Shown piece after piece: positions 32,880 to 42,339 of a stretch of DNA of 64,000 bases. The position numbers were made by a program, and so were the translations under genes. Positions within the stretch are counted from its first letter, which is position 1. Every line of letters starts with the position of its first letter. The notes under the pieces are model-generated. The model ran no database searches, was not told the origin of the DNA, and saw only the letters and a list, made by a program, of their open reading frames with translations. The DNA is from Apoderus coryli. Taxonomy: Eukaryota; Arthropoda; Insecta; Coleoptera; Attelabidae. Location: contig OU452199.1 in assembly GCA_911728435.2 (NCBI GenBank), positions 40,063,253 to 40,127,252 on the forward strand, in the 5' to 3' direction.

Positions 32880-33834
32880 TTTAATTCAAATCTTGCGTTA
32901 ACTTTAGGACACCCTTTATAACCAAATGTATACATACTATATCAAAAGACAGTTCATGCATAAACTGAAAATAAAATGAGACGAAGCATCAAATATGTGC
33001 ACTTGAGACACCCAAAATATCCTTCAATTTATCAAAAAATACACTCGCATCAAAATTAACGCACCACAAAAATTTTGCACAATTTCAAAGTTAATTTTCT
33101 CGCAAACTCCTGAATCGATTTGGACGTTTTTTTAAATTGTAGCGGAAATCTTTAGAGATGACTCTGTGGCACAACTTTTCATTGAGATCGAAGGTTGAGG
33201 CATATGTCTTAAAACTAACCAGTTTGATGCAATTTTTGTCGCATCTTGTGGGGCTTTCCATCTGCACCAATAGATGTCTATCTAAATCAAAACCCCCATC
33301 GTTTCTGAGCATTTTGTTTTTAGTAGATTTTAAAAAAAAATCTAACTATTCAGGAGATCGACACAACCGAAATTTTGAAAATTTTTTATGCAGTCCTTCA
33401 TTTTATGACCCCTGGATCCTAAAAATGACCTCAGTTCAAAAGTTTATATATCTATATATATATATGGGATATAGAAACTTTGCGTCACGGTCTAGGCCGC
33501 ATTTTTTGACCAATCGAAACAACATTTGGTTAAAAAATCGGCTAGGTCATGGAATCGCGTGAGTTCGTTGGCGATTGAAATCGGCGAGCTAATTTCGAAA
33601 TGGCGGCCTGTCAAAGTTTTAAAAAAATCATATTTTTTTCAATGTTAATAGAAAATACCAATGTTACATATCAAATGATAAAGCACTTAAATCTCTACAA
33701 TGTTTATTTGGAGAGTTTTTTCATCGCTGGCATATTTAAGTAAATATAAGTCAATATAAAGTAACAAAAAATAAAAAAAATATCACCCGCTACACCTGTA
33801 ATTATTTTAACAAATAAACACCTTGCTACGCTAC
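32880..33834. other. Repeat-derived stretch, no gene seen
   Basis: No convincing coding region. It contains GCATCAAAATTAACGCACC (33048), wording found in dispersed insect repeats, and a short TA microsatellite (33448-33468). The plus-strand reading at 33158-33562 does not resemble a protein. Confidence 0.4.
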
Positions 33835-34164
33835 TGCGAACCTTTTGTAATTTGGGTGCGCAGCAGCAAGCAAAACAAAAATTCACGGGTGGCAAAACTA
33901 AAAGAAAATTTATTTCCTGATCCTTCCTAAATCAGAGATGGCATTATCTCCTTATATTATCATCGATCCTTTTACTTAATGGCCTAGCTCAATCAGAGAT
34001 TGGGAGTGGAACAAAACTGCCTGGACGCCACCCGTTTCAAAAATGCCCCTGTATAAAAGGATCGATCGATAGTACTATAAAGAAAACGGGAACTCACTAA
34101 GAGGGAAAGTAAATAACACCGTATCCAAAATGATCCCGAATCAGAAATTTATTAATAGAAATTT

Positions 34165-34405
34165 TAAAGTAATTAAATTGAACAATGTGTAAATATAACC
34201 TATAAACAATGTGTAAATAAATATAACCTATAATTTTTAGTAGTAAATATAAACCCTATAATAAATCTTTGTAAATATATAACCTATGATAATGCTTGTG
34301 TAAATATATAATCTATAATAATAATTCTTTGTAAATAAATATATAACCTATAATATTGCCTTGTAAATATATAAATCTATAATAATAATTTGTAAATATA
34401 TTATA
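34165..34405. repeat. AT-rich minisatellite inside the LTR
   Basis: About six to seven irregular units of 30-45 bp based on TGTAAATATATAACCTATAA. The same array occurs at 42670-42910 in the other LTR. Confidence 0.7.
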
Positions 34406-35229
34406 AACCTTATAGCCGACAAACTCAATTGTACTCTACAATTAATTAAACATAATATCAACAATACACTTTCAAATTTTTAAATTCTTATACTTGGATA
34501 TGTGTGCGCATGCGTCGTAATCTCTAGCGGAGCTTATGCACTCCCTACTATGTGGACCATCAATTAAGAAGTGCCGATAAATATTAAACTGACAGTTAAT
34601 CGATTGGTGAGATTAAAAGTGAGGTTATGAAATTATAAAACCAAATTGGTAATTAAAAAAAAAAACTAATATTGAGTCCAAGAGAGGATGGCGGATTTAT
34701 TGGAAATGGTTATCTGTATCTGTGCCGCCTTAAACATGCGCACAGTACTATTTAAATGTATAAAAATCGTGACGCAATTAATCCATATAGTTAGCGCGTA
34801 TTTTAAACAATTAACATTTACTCAACGTGGTACTGTTACCTAGGTATGATCATACAAGGCTCACATCAATATACACAACATAACATATAAACAAATTCCT
34901 GAAAGGTAAGTAATACTCCTCTACTAAAAGAAATACCCAATATATAATAATAATATTAAAACAATAAATCAAAGCTTATCCACCGTACAGCGGTTCTAGT
35001 GATACGCTTGTGTGTTCACAAACAAAGAGAAAATAATATGAAAAGCCACCACGGCCAAGTTTAAAGTTATTTCACTAAGTGAACTATTTCAGGTCACTGA
35101 CAAAAAAACAACTGTGAAGTTACAGGATAAAGTACTAACGTTACTGGTAATATATATGCATTGATTCATAAACAATTACAGCAAAGTGACACTGATGAAT
35201 GCTGTACCTACTGCACTAAAATACCTGGT

Positions 35230-35516
35230 TTAAGTTTGATGAAGTTCTACTCGAGTTGGGTACTCACACGCCGCTTGGACGAAGATCGTGTCCAGTCTGT
35301 CTTGCACGACACCAACCTTGGATGACCTAACAATGCCAGGACCCTGCTCCGATGAATTTGACTGCCTGCACTGTATCAGACACGTGCTGAAATTCGCTTC
35401 TACCGACAGTAGCAACTGGGTAATTCTTCGCACAACTCGTGCCCGTGACTCAGGGTCTGACAAACGCTTCAGCCGCTCCGCGGTGATGCTGAGGGTGGCT
35501 TTTGAGGCCTAATCGA
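35230..35516 (-). other. Exon-like GC-rich open reading inside the LTR
   Basis: On the minus strand an open frame follows TTTTCGATTAG (a possible splice acceptor) and reads SITAERLKRLSDPESRARVV, then ITQLLLSVEANFSTCLI. It ends in VVQDRLDTIFVQAACEY just at a GTGAGT donor-like site (about 35270), or at the stop at 35230. The codon content and amphipathic pattern look protein-like, unlike the AT-rich surroundings. I do not recognise the protein. It has no ATG (TTG at 35463). Possibly a captured host exon or an LTR-encoded leader peptide. The duplicate is at 43735-44021. Confidence 0.35.
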
Positions 35517-36734
35517 AAACACTATTATAATAGCCTCATCCGAAATGGTAAGTAATTTAAATTGTTGCACCGAAAATATACTTATTTTGCCTGAATATAG
35601 TAAGTGACACTCACCTAAGATGGTAGATGGCCTCGTGGTGATCAGGTTAGGAGGGTATATTTGTAAAGCACGTACTTAATATAATTTCAACTTTCAATCC
35701 AGCGCTCCGCTGAGGCAAACAACTCTCTTGAGTTACAAAACTACAATTTGCTGCCCTTATTTGTTGAAAATATTATACTTCACGAAAATTGGGTGGATTA
35801 TTACTTCATACACCTTTCAGGTAGGACCCTCCGAAACCAAAATGAACGAGTACCGTCTTAAGTGTCAAAATCTTGCACCGTCAGCCTGCCCCCACGTCAG
35901 ATTAGGGCTGGGTGATAATGAACGTCTTCCGTGTTCCTTTTCCCATAAACACAATCACAACATCCCCGTGTCTGCGAACCATAATTATTCCTCCGAACCG
36001 GTAATTACACCGCTCATCGAACGATCTCAAAATGAGTAATTGAATAAATCGGACACGAATCTACGACCAGCCGAAGACCAAAACAACAACAGTAGGCCCC
36101 AAAATAAGAAACGGAATAGTCCAAATGTTCCAATACATCCCTCAATTGTCAGCTGTCTTTCAACATATCAGATTATTTATTGCAAATAACCCCAATTAAT
36201 AACAACAATTATTTATTATTGTAAACAAAGCAGAAATTTTGATATTTAATGATATTTTAAAGAAATAGGTAATGAAAATATATATATATTTTAGTGAATG
36301 CATTGGATGAGCAAATTCATAGTCCAGGCCAGCTATTATCCAGGCACTATGTGAAGATGTAAACAGTGGTCAACCGTAAGAAGGTACGCTCCATCAATTT
36401 CACAACCATGTTTCTCCCTGAATGAACCGTTCGTGCTATTAAATGATTCTTTCTCCATTTCTTTTAGGTGCAAACTCGTTGGATCCATGATCACCCCCAA
36501 AGTTGTAACACTCAGAGCTTGTTTGGTACTGTTGTTGTGGTATTGCGTGTCATCGCATTTATCTGGATGCTTTTTAAATAAAATTAAGTAGTACAATAGT
36601 AGCGAAATTATCCATTCATGATTACTTTAAGGTATGTTACGATTTTATGAATAAATATTCATCATATGCATTGAAGATCTCTCATTCCGCCAGTTTAAAC
36701 AGTTATATTTTGTGGAAGCCTTTAGCCCGTAACA

Positions 36735-36750
36735 ACTCCCCTCTACCCTC
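36735..36750 (-). other. Polypurine tract of the gypsy element
   Basis: On the minus strand GGGTAGAGGGGAGT immediately precedes the 3' LTR start TGTTACGGG. Confidence 0.75.
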
Positions 36751-36801
36751 AACAGAAAAGTTTCCTAGAAACTTTTTTTTCTCTATGAATCTTCTAAGCG
36801 C

Positions 36802-39800
36802 TTAATCATCCTGCTCGGGTTCGTCATCCGGAGGATGAGCCTTCAAATCCTTCGCATGCCATGAACCGATACTATTTCCCCTAGAATCGACGAGTTCATA
36901 AGTCCACGGTGATAACACCTTATGTACCAAGTAGGGACCAACGAACTTATTTGCAAGTTTGGCGGTAAATTTCTTTGCCGCGTCCGAGAGAACATAATTT
37001 TTCTTCCACACTTGTTGTCCTCTATTGAATCTCTCATCTCTATGACGAAGATTATAATTCTTTTTACTTCTGTCATAAGCATGTTTAAGACGTTTCTGTA
37101 TGTCAACATATATTTTTCTCAACTCAGTGGATCTTACTTCCGGTTCGACATCATCGCCAATTCCATCCAAGGCATTTTCTCCTTTTCCAGAGATCCGAAC
37201 TTCACGACCAAAATTTAAGAGATTCGGTGTACAACCCGTGACCTCATGTTTAGCTGATCTTATTGCGAATGCAACCTTTGCTAGGTACTTTTCCCAATCT
37301 CTATGATTTTCCGACACGTATGCAGATAGCATAGTTTTTACTACACGATGTACTCGTTCTACAGGGTTAGCACGAGGGTTATAAGCTGCTGAATATTTAA
37401 TCTCGACGTCATACTGCTTCATGGTGTTTTTAAACAAATGACAAGTAAACTGTGGGCCGTTATCCGCTATCAATCTTTCAGGCGCTCCGTAAACCAAAAA
37501 CACATGATCCTCTAACCATTTTACAACTCCAGGAGCAGTTGCTTTTCTCAAAGGAAACAGTAACACAAATTTCGTGAAACAGTCACAAACCGATAAAATA
37601 TATGAAAATCCAGACCTTGAGCGAGGTAGCGGTCCAACTAAATCCACACTAATCAATTGCCAAGGCCTAGAGGCTGTTGGTTGACTACTCAACATAAATC
37701 CTATGGGTTTCTTTTGCTCGGGTTTCGTGCGAAGACAAGTTACACATCTTGCAATATATCTTGCTACGTCGCATCTAAGTTTCGGCCAATAGTACGTCCT
37801 GAGGATTCGGTCCACCGTTTTCGCCACACCAGCATGTGCACAAGTTGGCGGATCATGACTCTGTCTTATTATCTCCGTCCTCTTCCTTCGAGGCACGACC
37901 ATAAGCCATTCCGTTCGCGCTCCTAACAATTCTCCGTGCGAAAATCTACTCCGCTTATAAAGGTGGTTCTGATGTACTCGCCAAAGTGGATAATTTTGGG
38001 GTTTCCGTAATACCTTCTGACACATCTCACTATACCATCGGTCTCCGTCCCCGGCATCCTGAACATCCGCTTCTTGATCTCCATCTTCATCATTGGTAAC
38101 GGCATCCACCGCAGGAACTGCGCGCGATAACGCATCCGGTACCACATGTTCTGTGCCTTTCCTATGTATAATGTCGAAATTATACTGGCTCAACCGCAAC
38201 GTCCATCTAGATATTCGCCCGACAGGATCCTTTATATTATATAACCATTTTAAGCTATAGTGATCTGTAATGACAGTAAATTTTGTTCCTTCCAAATAGG
38301 GTCTCAACTTTTCTATGGCAAAAAGGACCGCAAGACATTCCTTCTCGGTCGTACTATATTTCCGTTCATTTTTAGTCAGAGATCTACTCAAATAACAGAT
38401 AACGCGCTCTTCCTCATCTTGAACTTGAGTCAACACCGCTCCCAAACCGTAATCCGATGCGTCCGTTTGCACCACAAATGGCAACTCAAAATTCGGACAA
38501 CTTAGCACTGGTGCGCTTATTAAATGTTCTTTGATGGTATTAAATGCAGTTTCACAACTTTCGCTCCATTCAAATTTCTGATTTTTACGTGTTAGTGCCG
38601 TTAGAGGCGATACTACCGTAGAGAAGTTTGGTATAAAACGTCTATACCAGGAAGCTAATCCAACTAATCGTCGAATCTCCTGAACTTTCTTGGGTACCGG
38701 GAATCTGACAATAGACTCGACTTTCTCTGGGTCAACCATCAATCCCGCAGCATTCACCACATAACCTAAATACTTTAATTCGTTCTTACAAAATATGCAT
38801 TTCTCTCTATTCAGTGTTAGGCCGGCACTCTTGATTCGCTGTGTTACCTTGCGAAGAGTGTCCAAATGTTGCTGAAAGGTTGGGGTACAAATAATAACGT
38901 CGTCCAAATACACAAAGACGTACTTGTTAAGATCCTCACCTATAACTCTGTCTATCAATCTTTGCCATACCGCAGGAGCACTATGTAGGCCAAAAGGCAT
39001 ACGTTTAAATTGATATAAGCCTCTGTTAGGCACGGTGAAGGCCGTTAAATGTCGACTTTCCTTGCTGACCGGTATCTGATGATAAGCACTCTTCAAATCG
39101 AGGGTCGTCAAAAATTTACCATCTCTCAGCTTATCCAGTATTGCACTCACATACGGAATCGGGTAAGCGTCCGGCTCACTCACTGCATTTAGCTTCTTGT
39201 AATTAACACAAAATCTCCAGCTTGTGTCATTCTTTTTCACCATTACTATAGGCGATGACCAGGCGGAAGTAGACGGTTCCACAATATCATTCTTCAGCAT
39301 CTTATCGAGTTCCTCATTTACATGTTTTTGCAGGGCAGGTGAAATCGGGTAATACCGCTGTTTAATTGGAGGCGAGTCTGTTTTAATAGTTAGCTCGACT
39401 AGGTTAGTGCAACCCAATCGGTCTCCCATATCCCTAAAAGTGTCTTCGATAACGCCATCCAGCTCTTTACGCTGTGCTTCCGATAACGATTCATATGAGT
39501 TTATTGCGCAAATCTCCATATCTGTATCATCTTGCCTAAACTTCCATTCGCCAGCATACAAATCCGGAATAATGTCCATTTGTCTCCAGAAATCTATACC
39601 CAAAATTAGCTTATGTTTCAAAGATGGCACCACCAAAACACGAATTACCCTCAGTTTACCCTGTAGGAGAATTGGCAGGTAACACACTCCCAGAGCCTGA
39701 CAGGTCTCTCCATTGGCTACTGTGCAAACCTGACGTTCGCCCTTATTCAAGTGACACAATCCGCTCAGCATTTCCCAACCGGGTCCTCCCAAAACGGTTC

Positions 39801-40080
39801 GAGACGCTCCACTATCCAACAAAGCCAAAAATTTTCTATTGTAGATAGATACTTCTAAATAGGGTCTGGTGTCGTTCTTCGCATGCGCCAAAATATATTC
39901 CAGAATCGGTCGTCCGTCATAATCAAGGTTATCAGTGATCGCCACGGAATTTCCACGCGGAGTCACAGGACGATCTACTGCGAGTCCGCTGGTCCTTTTT
40001 TTGAGCAGCCTGGACAGGCACCAACCGTTACACCTGGCCTCCCACATCCAAAACAAAACAGCTTTCTTCTCTCGCGACAT
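36802..40080 (-). CDS. Gypsy Pol: protease, reverse transcriptase, RNase H, integrase
   Basis: An intact frame of 1092 codons, expressed by frameshift from Gag, so its first 25 or so codons are probably not translated as Pol. Protease DSGAS is at 89-93. RT has LDLKSAYHQI (D328) and YLDD (391-394). RNase H has TDAS (D540), E579, D606 and D649 in PDALSR. The integrase zinc finger is H742, H749, C779 and C782. Its catalytic residues are D813, D873 and E908 (34 residues between the last two by my count). A GPY module (FVGPYLV) lies near 1046-1052 and there is no chromodomain. The protein makes element cDNA and inserts it. All catalytic residues I looked for are present, so the element may be autonomous. 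The NPVERV form of the last integrase motif suggests a non-errantivirus gypsy lineage. No Env follows. Confidence 0.92.
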   Translation of the reverse strand: MSREKKAVLFWMWEARCNGWCLSRLLKKRTSGLAVDRPVTPRGNSVAITDNLDYDGRPILEYILAHAKNDTRPYLEVSIYNRKFLALLDSGASRTVLGGPGWEMLSGLCHLNKGERQVCTVANGETCQALGVCYLPILLQGKLRVIRVLVVPSLKHKLILGIDFWRQMDIIPDLYAGEWKFRQDDTDMEICAINSYESLSEAQRKELDGVIEDTFRDMGDRLGCTNLVELTIKTDSPPIKQRYYPISPALQKHVNEELDKMLKNDIVEPSTSAWSSPIVMVKKNDTSWRFCVNYKKLNAVSEPDAYPIPYVSAILDKLRDGKFLTTLDLKSAYHQIPVSKESRHLTAFTVPNRGLYQFKRMPFGLHSAPAVWQRLIDRVIGEDLNKYVFVYLDDVIICTPTFQQHLDTLRKVTQRIKSAGLTLNREKCIFCKNELKYLGYVVNAAGLMVDPEKVESIVRFPVPKKVQEIRRLVGLASWYRRFIPNFSTVVSPLTALTRKNQKFEWSESCETAFNTIKEHLISAPVLSCPNFELPFVVQTDASDYGLGAVLTQVQDEEERVICYLSRSLTKNERKYSTTEKECLAVLFAIEKLRPYLEGTKFTVITDHYSLKWLYNIKDPVGRISRWTLRLSQYNFDIIHRKGTEHVVPDALSRAVPAVDAVTNDEDGDQEADVQDAGDGDRWYSEMCQKVLRKPQNYPLWRVHQNHLYKRSRFSHGELLGARTEWLMVVPRRKRTEIIRQSHDPPTCAHAGVAKTVDRILRTYYWPKLRCDVARYIARCVTCLRTKPEQKKPIGFMLSSQPTASRPWQLISVDLVGPLPRSRSGFSYILSVCDCFTKFVLLFPLRKATAPGVVKWLEDHVFLVYGAPERLIADNGPQFTCHLFKNTMKQYDVEIKYSAAYNPRANPVERVHRVVKTMLSAYVSENHRDWEKYLAKVAFAIRSAKHEVTGCTPNLLNFGREVRISGKGENALDGIGDDVEPEVRSTELRKIYVDIQKRLKHAYDRSKKNYNLRHRDERFNRGQQVWKKNYVLSDAAKKFTAKLANKFVGPYLVHKVLSPWTYELVDSRGNSIGSWHAKDLKAHPPDDEPEQDD

Positions 40081-41732
40081 TGTCTATATCTATGGCCATC
40101 TCTACCACAATTCCAACATTTCCTTGTTCCAGACTCGGCGTGAAAGGAACCCGAATCGTTATTCATCGATACGCTGGCTACTTCTTGACGTGGTCTTCGA
40201 AAATTCTGATTAGTGCTCGCTCTGTAAGCTAGGTCTGGCTCAACCAGATACCGAGGATTCGTCGGCGGCGGACAAAACGTCTGGGTGTGCAGCTCCGTAG
40301 CTTCTATGGCTCTGCTCAGCGTTAAAAGACGATCAATGCTCTCTATGAACAGATGAACTGCCAGCTGCTTCTGTATGTAGGGCAATAAATTTCCTCGTAT
40401 TATATCCACTCGTTCCTTTTCCAGTGGTTTCTGTGTAAGGCGTGAAAACATATTTTCCATCACTGCAACATATGTCAGTACTCTCTCCTGAGCCCCCTGT
40501 GTTCGACGCAAAATCTCCTGACGAAGCGTATGCTCATAATTATACGGCTGAAAATCCAACCTCAGTTTTTCCAAAAGTTGATCCCAAGTCTCAAATCTGT
40601 GCATCCGAAACCAACACAACGCTTCACCCTCAAATAATTCTGGAGCAGAACGCAGTAACTGCTGTTTAGAAGCTCCTCTTGACACTCTGAGTTCTTCCAA
40701 TCGTTCCATGAATGCGCTCACGCTACTGTTACCATCAAATCTAAAATTCCATCGAGCCACATCTATATTGTTCCGACTTCGTTCTTCCATGACGTAAGTA
40801 GGGTTCATCTGTCGGACCGGTGAATCATCCACATCCGGTATACGCCGATCAACATCGTTATAAGTTGAGTAAACAAGGTCACCCCTTGGCCCCCCTGATG
40901 GTGTGGTGTGATATCGCACTGACTGCCCATAATCTCTTGTATCAACTCGCGGCGCCCCGGGACACTCAAGATAAACTTGGCGCATCCGATCCATATGTCT
41001 CGTACTCGTTGGATTTATCTGCTCCCCAAACCTTAATGAGTATGCCTGAAGACTATCGAGGGGTGGCAATTGAACATTGCTCACTCCAACATTCAGAGGT
41101 GCACCGGAAACCCGTTCCTGATCAAAACCTGGTAACGCAGATGGCAAAGACGCCGTACGTCTGGGCTGTGAAGCCTCCACATTATCAAGCCGCAGCAAAG
41201 GAACACTCCTCACGCCTTCATTTCTTCGGTCACTACCCCGGGTAGTTCCATAAGCTCCGTTATCATCCTCTAACGTTATCAAATTGGGGACCGGTTCATC
41301 CAAAATTGAAACTTCAGCCTCCTGTTCTGTTCTCTGCTCCCACCGGACTGTCAGCCGTTGCTTCAACGCAATCACCCGCGCAGAAGACGTAAATTTCTCC
41401 CGCAGCTGAACGTCAGTTACCGCATGAATCCTGCTAATCCGCAATTCCACATGCAAAAGTCGACTCAGTATTCTCCTGTACTCGTTCTCCCTGTTCTCCT
41501 GATTAAATCCCTCTATCTCCAAGTTCAAACTAATCAATTTATCCGAACAAACAGTCAGCTCCTGATCTGCATCCAACTCCACTCCAACCGGTGCCAGCGT
41601 CTCTCCCTCTCTCTCCATACGAAATGCCTCCCTTAAAGCCGTGCGCTTCTCCTCCACTGTTCTCCCGACCGGTAATCCTCTTATACAAAGCTCATAATTC
41701 AGCTCATCACTCAAAAGTCTATTAATATCCAT
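39975..41732 (-). CDS. Gypsy Gag with zinc knuckle
   Basis: 585 codons, first ATG at 41732 (MDINRLLSDELNYELCI). The N-terminal half is charged and probably disordered. The capsid-like middle contains RWNFRFDGNSSVSAFMERLE and ELFEGEALCWFRMHRFETWD, as in retrotransposon Gag. The C-terminus has a CCHC knuckle (CWNCGRDGHRYRQC, 539-552) and a second Cys array (560-573) in which the His is replaced by Val. Gag forms the particle and binds element RNA. It overlaps Pol by 106 bases, with Pol in the -1 frame. The Gag stop is only nine codons after the slippery site. Confidence 0.9.
   Translation of the reverse strand: MDINRLLSDELNYELCIRGLPVGRTVEEKRTALREAFRMEREGETLAPVGVELDADQELTVCSDKLISLNLEIEGFNQENRENEYRRILSRLLHVELRISRIHAVTDVQLREKFTSSARVIALKQRLTVRWEQRTEQEAEVSILDEPVPNLITLEDDNGAYGTTRGSDRRNEGVRSVPLLRLDNVEASQPRRTASLPSALPGFDQERVSGAPLNVGVSNVQLPPLDSLQAYSLRFGEQINPTSTRHMDRMRQVYLECPGAPRVDTRDYGQSVRYHTTPSGGPRGDLVYSTYNDVDRRIPDVDDSPVRQMNPTYVMEERSRNNIDVARWNFRFDGNSSVSAFMERLEELRVSRGASKQQLLRSAPELFEGEALCWFRMHRFETWDQLLEKLRLDFQPYNYEHTLRQEILRRTQGAQERVLTYVAVMENMFSRLTQKPLEKERVDIIRGNLLPYIQKQLAVHLFIESIDRLLTLSRAIEATELHTQTFCPPPTNPRYLVEPDLAYRASTNQNFRRPRQEVASVSMNNDSGSFHAESGTRKCWNCGRDGHRYRQCRERRKLFCFGCGRPGVTVGACPGCSKKGPADSQ
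39996..40002 (-). promoter_or_regulatory. -1 programmed frameshift site A_AAA_AAA
   Basis: On the minus strand the heptamer A AAA AAA lies in the Gag reading phase TCA-AAA-AAA-GGA. A slip of one base back joins ...SKK of Gag to RTSGLAVDRP of Pol. It lies inside the Gag/Pol overlap, exactly as a canonical X_XXY_YYZ site should. Confidence 0.75.
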
Positions 41733-42339
41733 AATAGTGTTGGAAGTTAATTCCGCAAGAAACGTTAAAGTAAATTTTTAAATCAAAATAAATCAAATAA
41801 CAACGTAAGTAATTCGAAATATATTTTATTTTATTCAATAAAACAATTTGTGTGCTTGCGCACACACCCCACCCCACGCAAGGGAAAAAAAATAATACCT
41901 ACCACAACCAAGCTAAAGCTCGCACGCAAAACAATCGGGCTCTGGAACAACCAGACAAGAAAATCCCACACAGGACCCCCAAACTGACAGACCTATCTAA
42001 AGAAATATGTAACTCGTGTTACCAGGGAAGTGTGAGTCACCAAACACGGAATCAGACTAATAATGTAGGTACTTTAAAAAAACTATTCGGTAAGTAAATG
42101 TTTCTATACAATCAATAACACTTATAAATAATTCGAAAGAAAAAAAAATCAGGTAAGTACGCTTTCAATAATCGCCTCACTTATCCAAATACAGCACAAA
42201 AGCAACAGTTGAGTTTGTCAATCCAATTGTCTTTTAAGAAAAAAAAAATAAGAATAATAAAAAAAATTCAGGGCTTTACTATAAATCAAGTGTATCTAAC
42301 AAAACAGAAACTATAAAGTTCTCTGAAAATCGGCAAAAA
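41733..42339 (-). other. 5' leader of the gypsy element
   Basis: Between the 5' LTR and Gag ATG. The primer site should start at 42339 (TTTTTGCCGATTTTCAG on minus), but I cannot match this to a tRNA 3' end. Several purine-rich and A-rich tracts are present. There is no ORF on the coding strand. Confidence 0.5.

Larger units (their letters stand above)
33835..36734 (-). repeat. 3' LTR (2900 bp) of the gypsy element
   Basis: Same sequence as 42340-45239. It contains an AT-rich minisatellite (34165-34405; units built on TTGTAAATATATAACCTATA) and two GC-richer patches (35220-35520 and 35820-36030). The first patch is an exon-like open reading on the minus strand. Confidence 0.9.

Noticed and set aside
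33158..33562. 134-codon plus-strand open reading
   Set aside because: It resembles no protein family and has the base composition of the surrounding repeat DNA.
34165..34405. CRISPR-like array
   Set aside because: The units are degenerate, AT-rich and tandem without unique spacers, and the genome is eukaryotic. It is a minisatellite.
35728..36039. Plus-strand 103-codon reading in the LTR (and copy at 44233)
   Set aside because: Opposite to the element's transcription, with no domain or splice context. Its repetition only reflects the duplicated LTR.
36336..36596. Minus-strand 86-codon reading in the LTR
   Set aside because: It is on the transcribed strand but has no recognisable motif and is AT-rich. 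Weaker than the 35230 reading.
41358..41636. Plus-strand readings opposite Gag (also 40820-41245)
   Set aside because: Shadow frames of the intact Gag gene on the minus strand.
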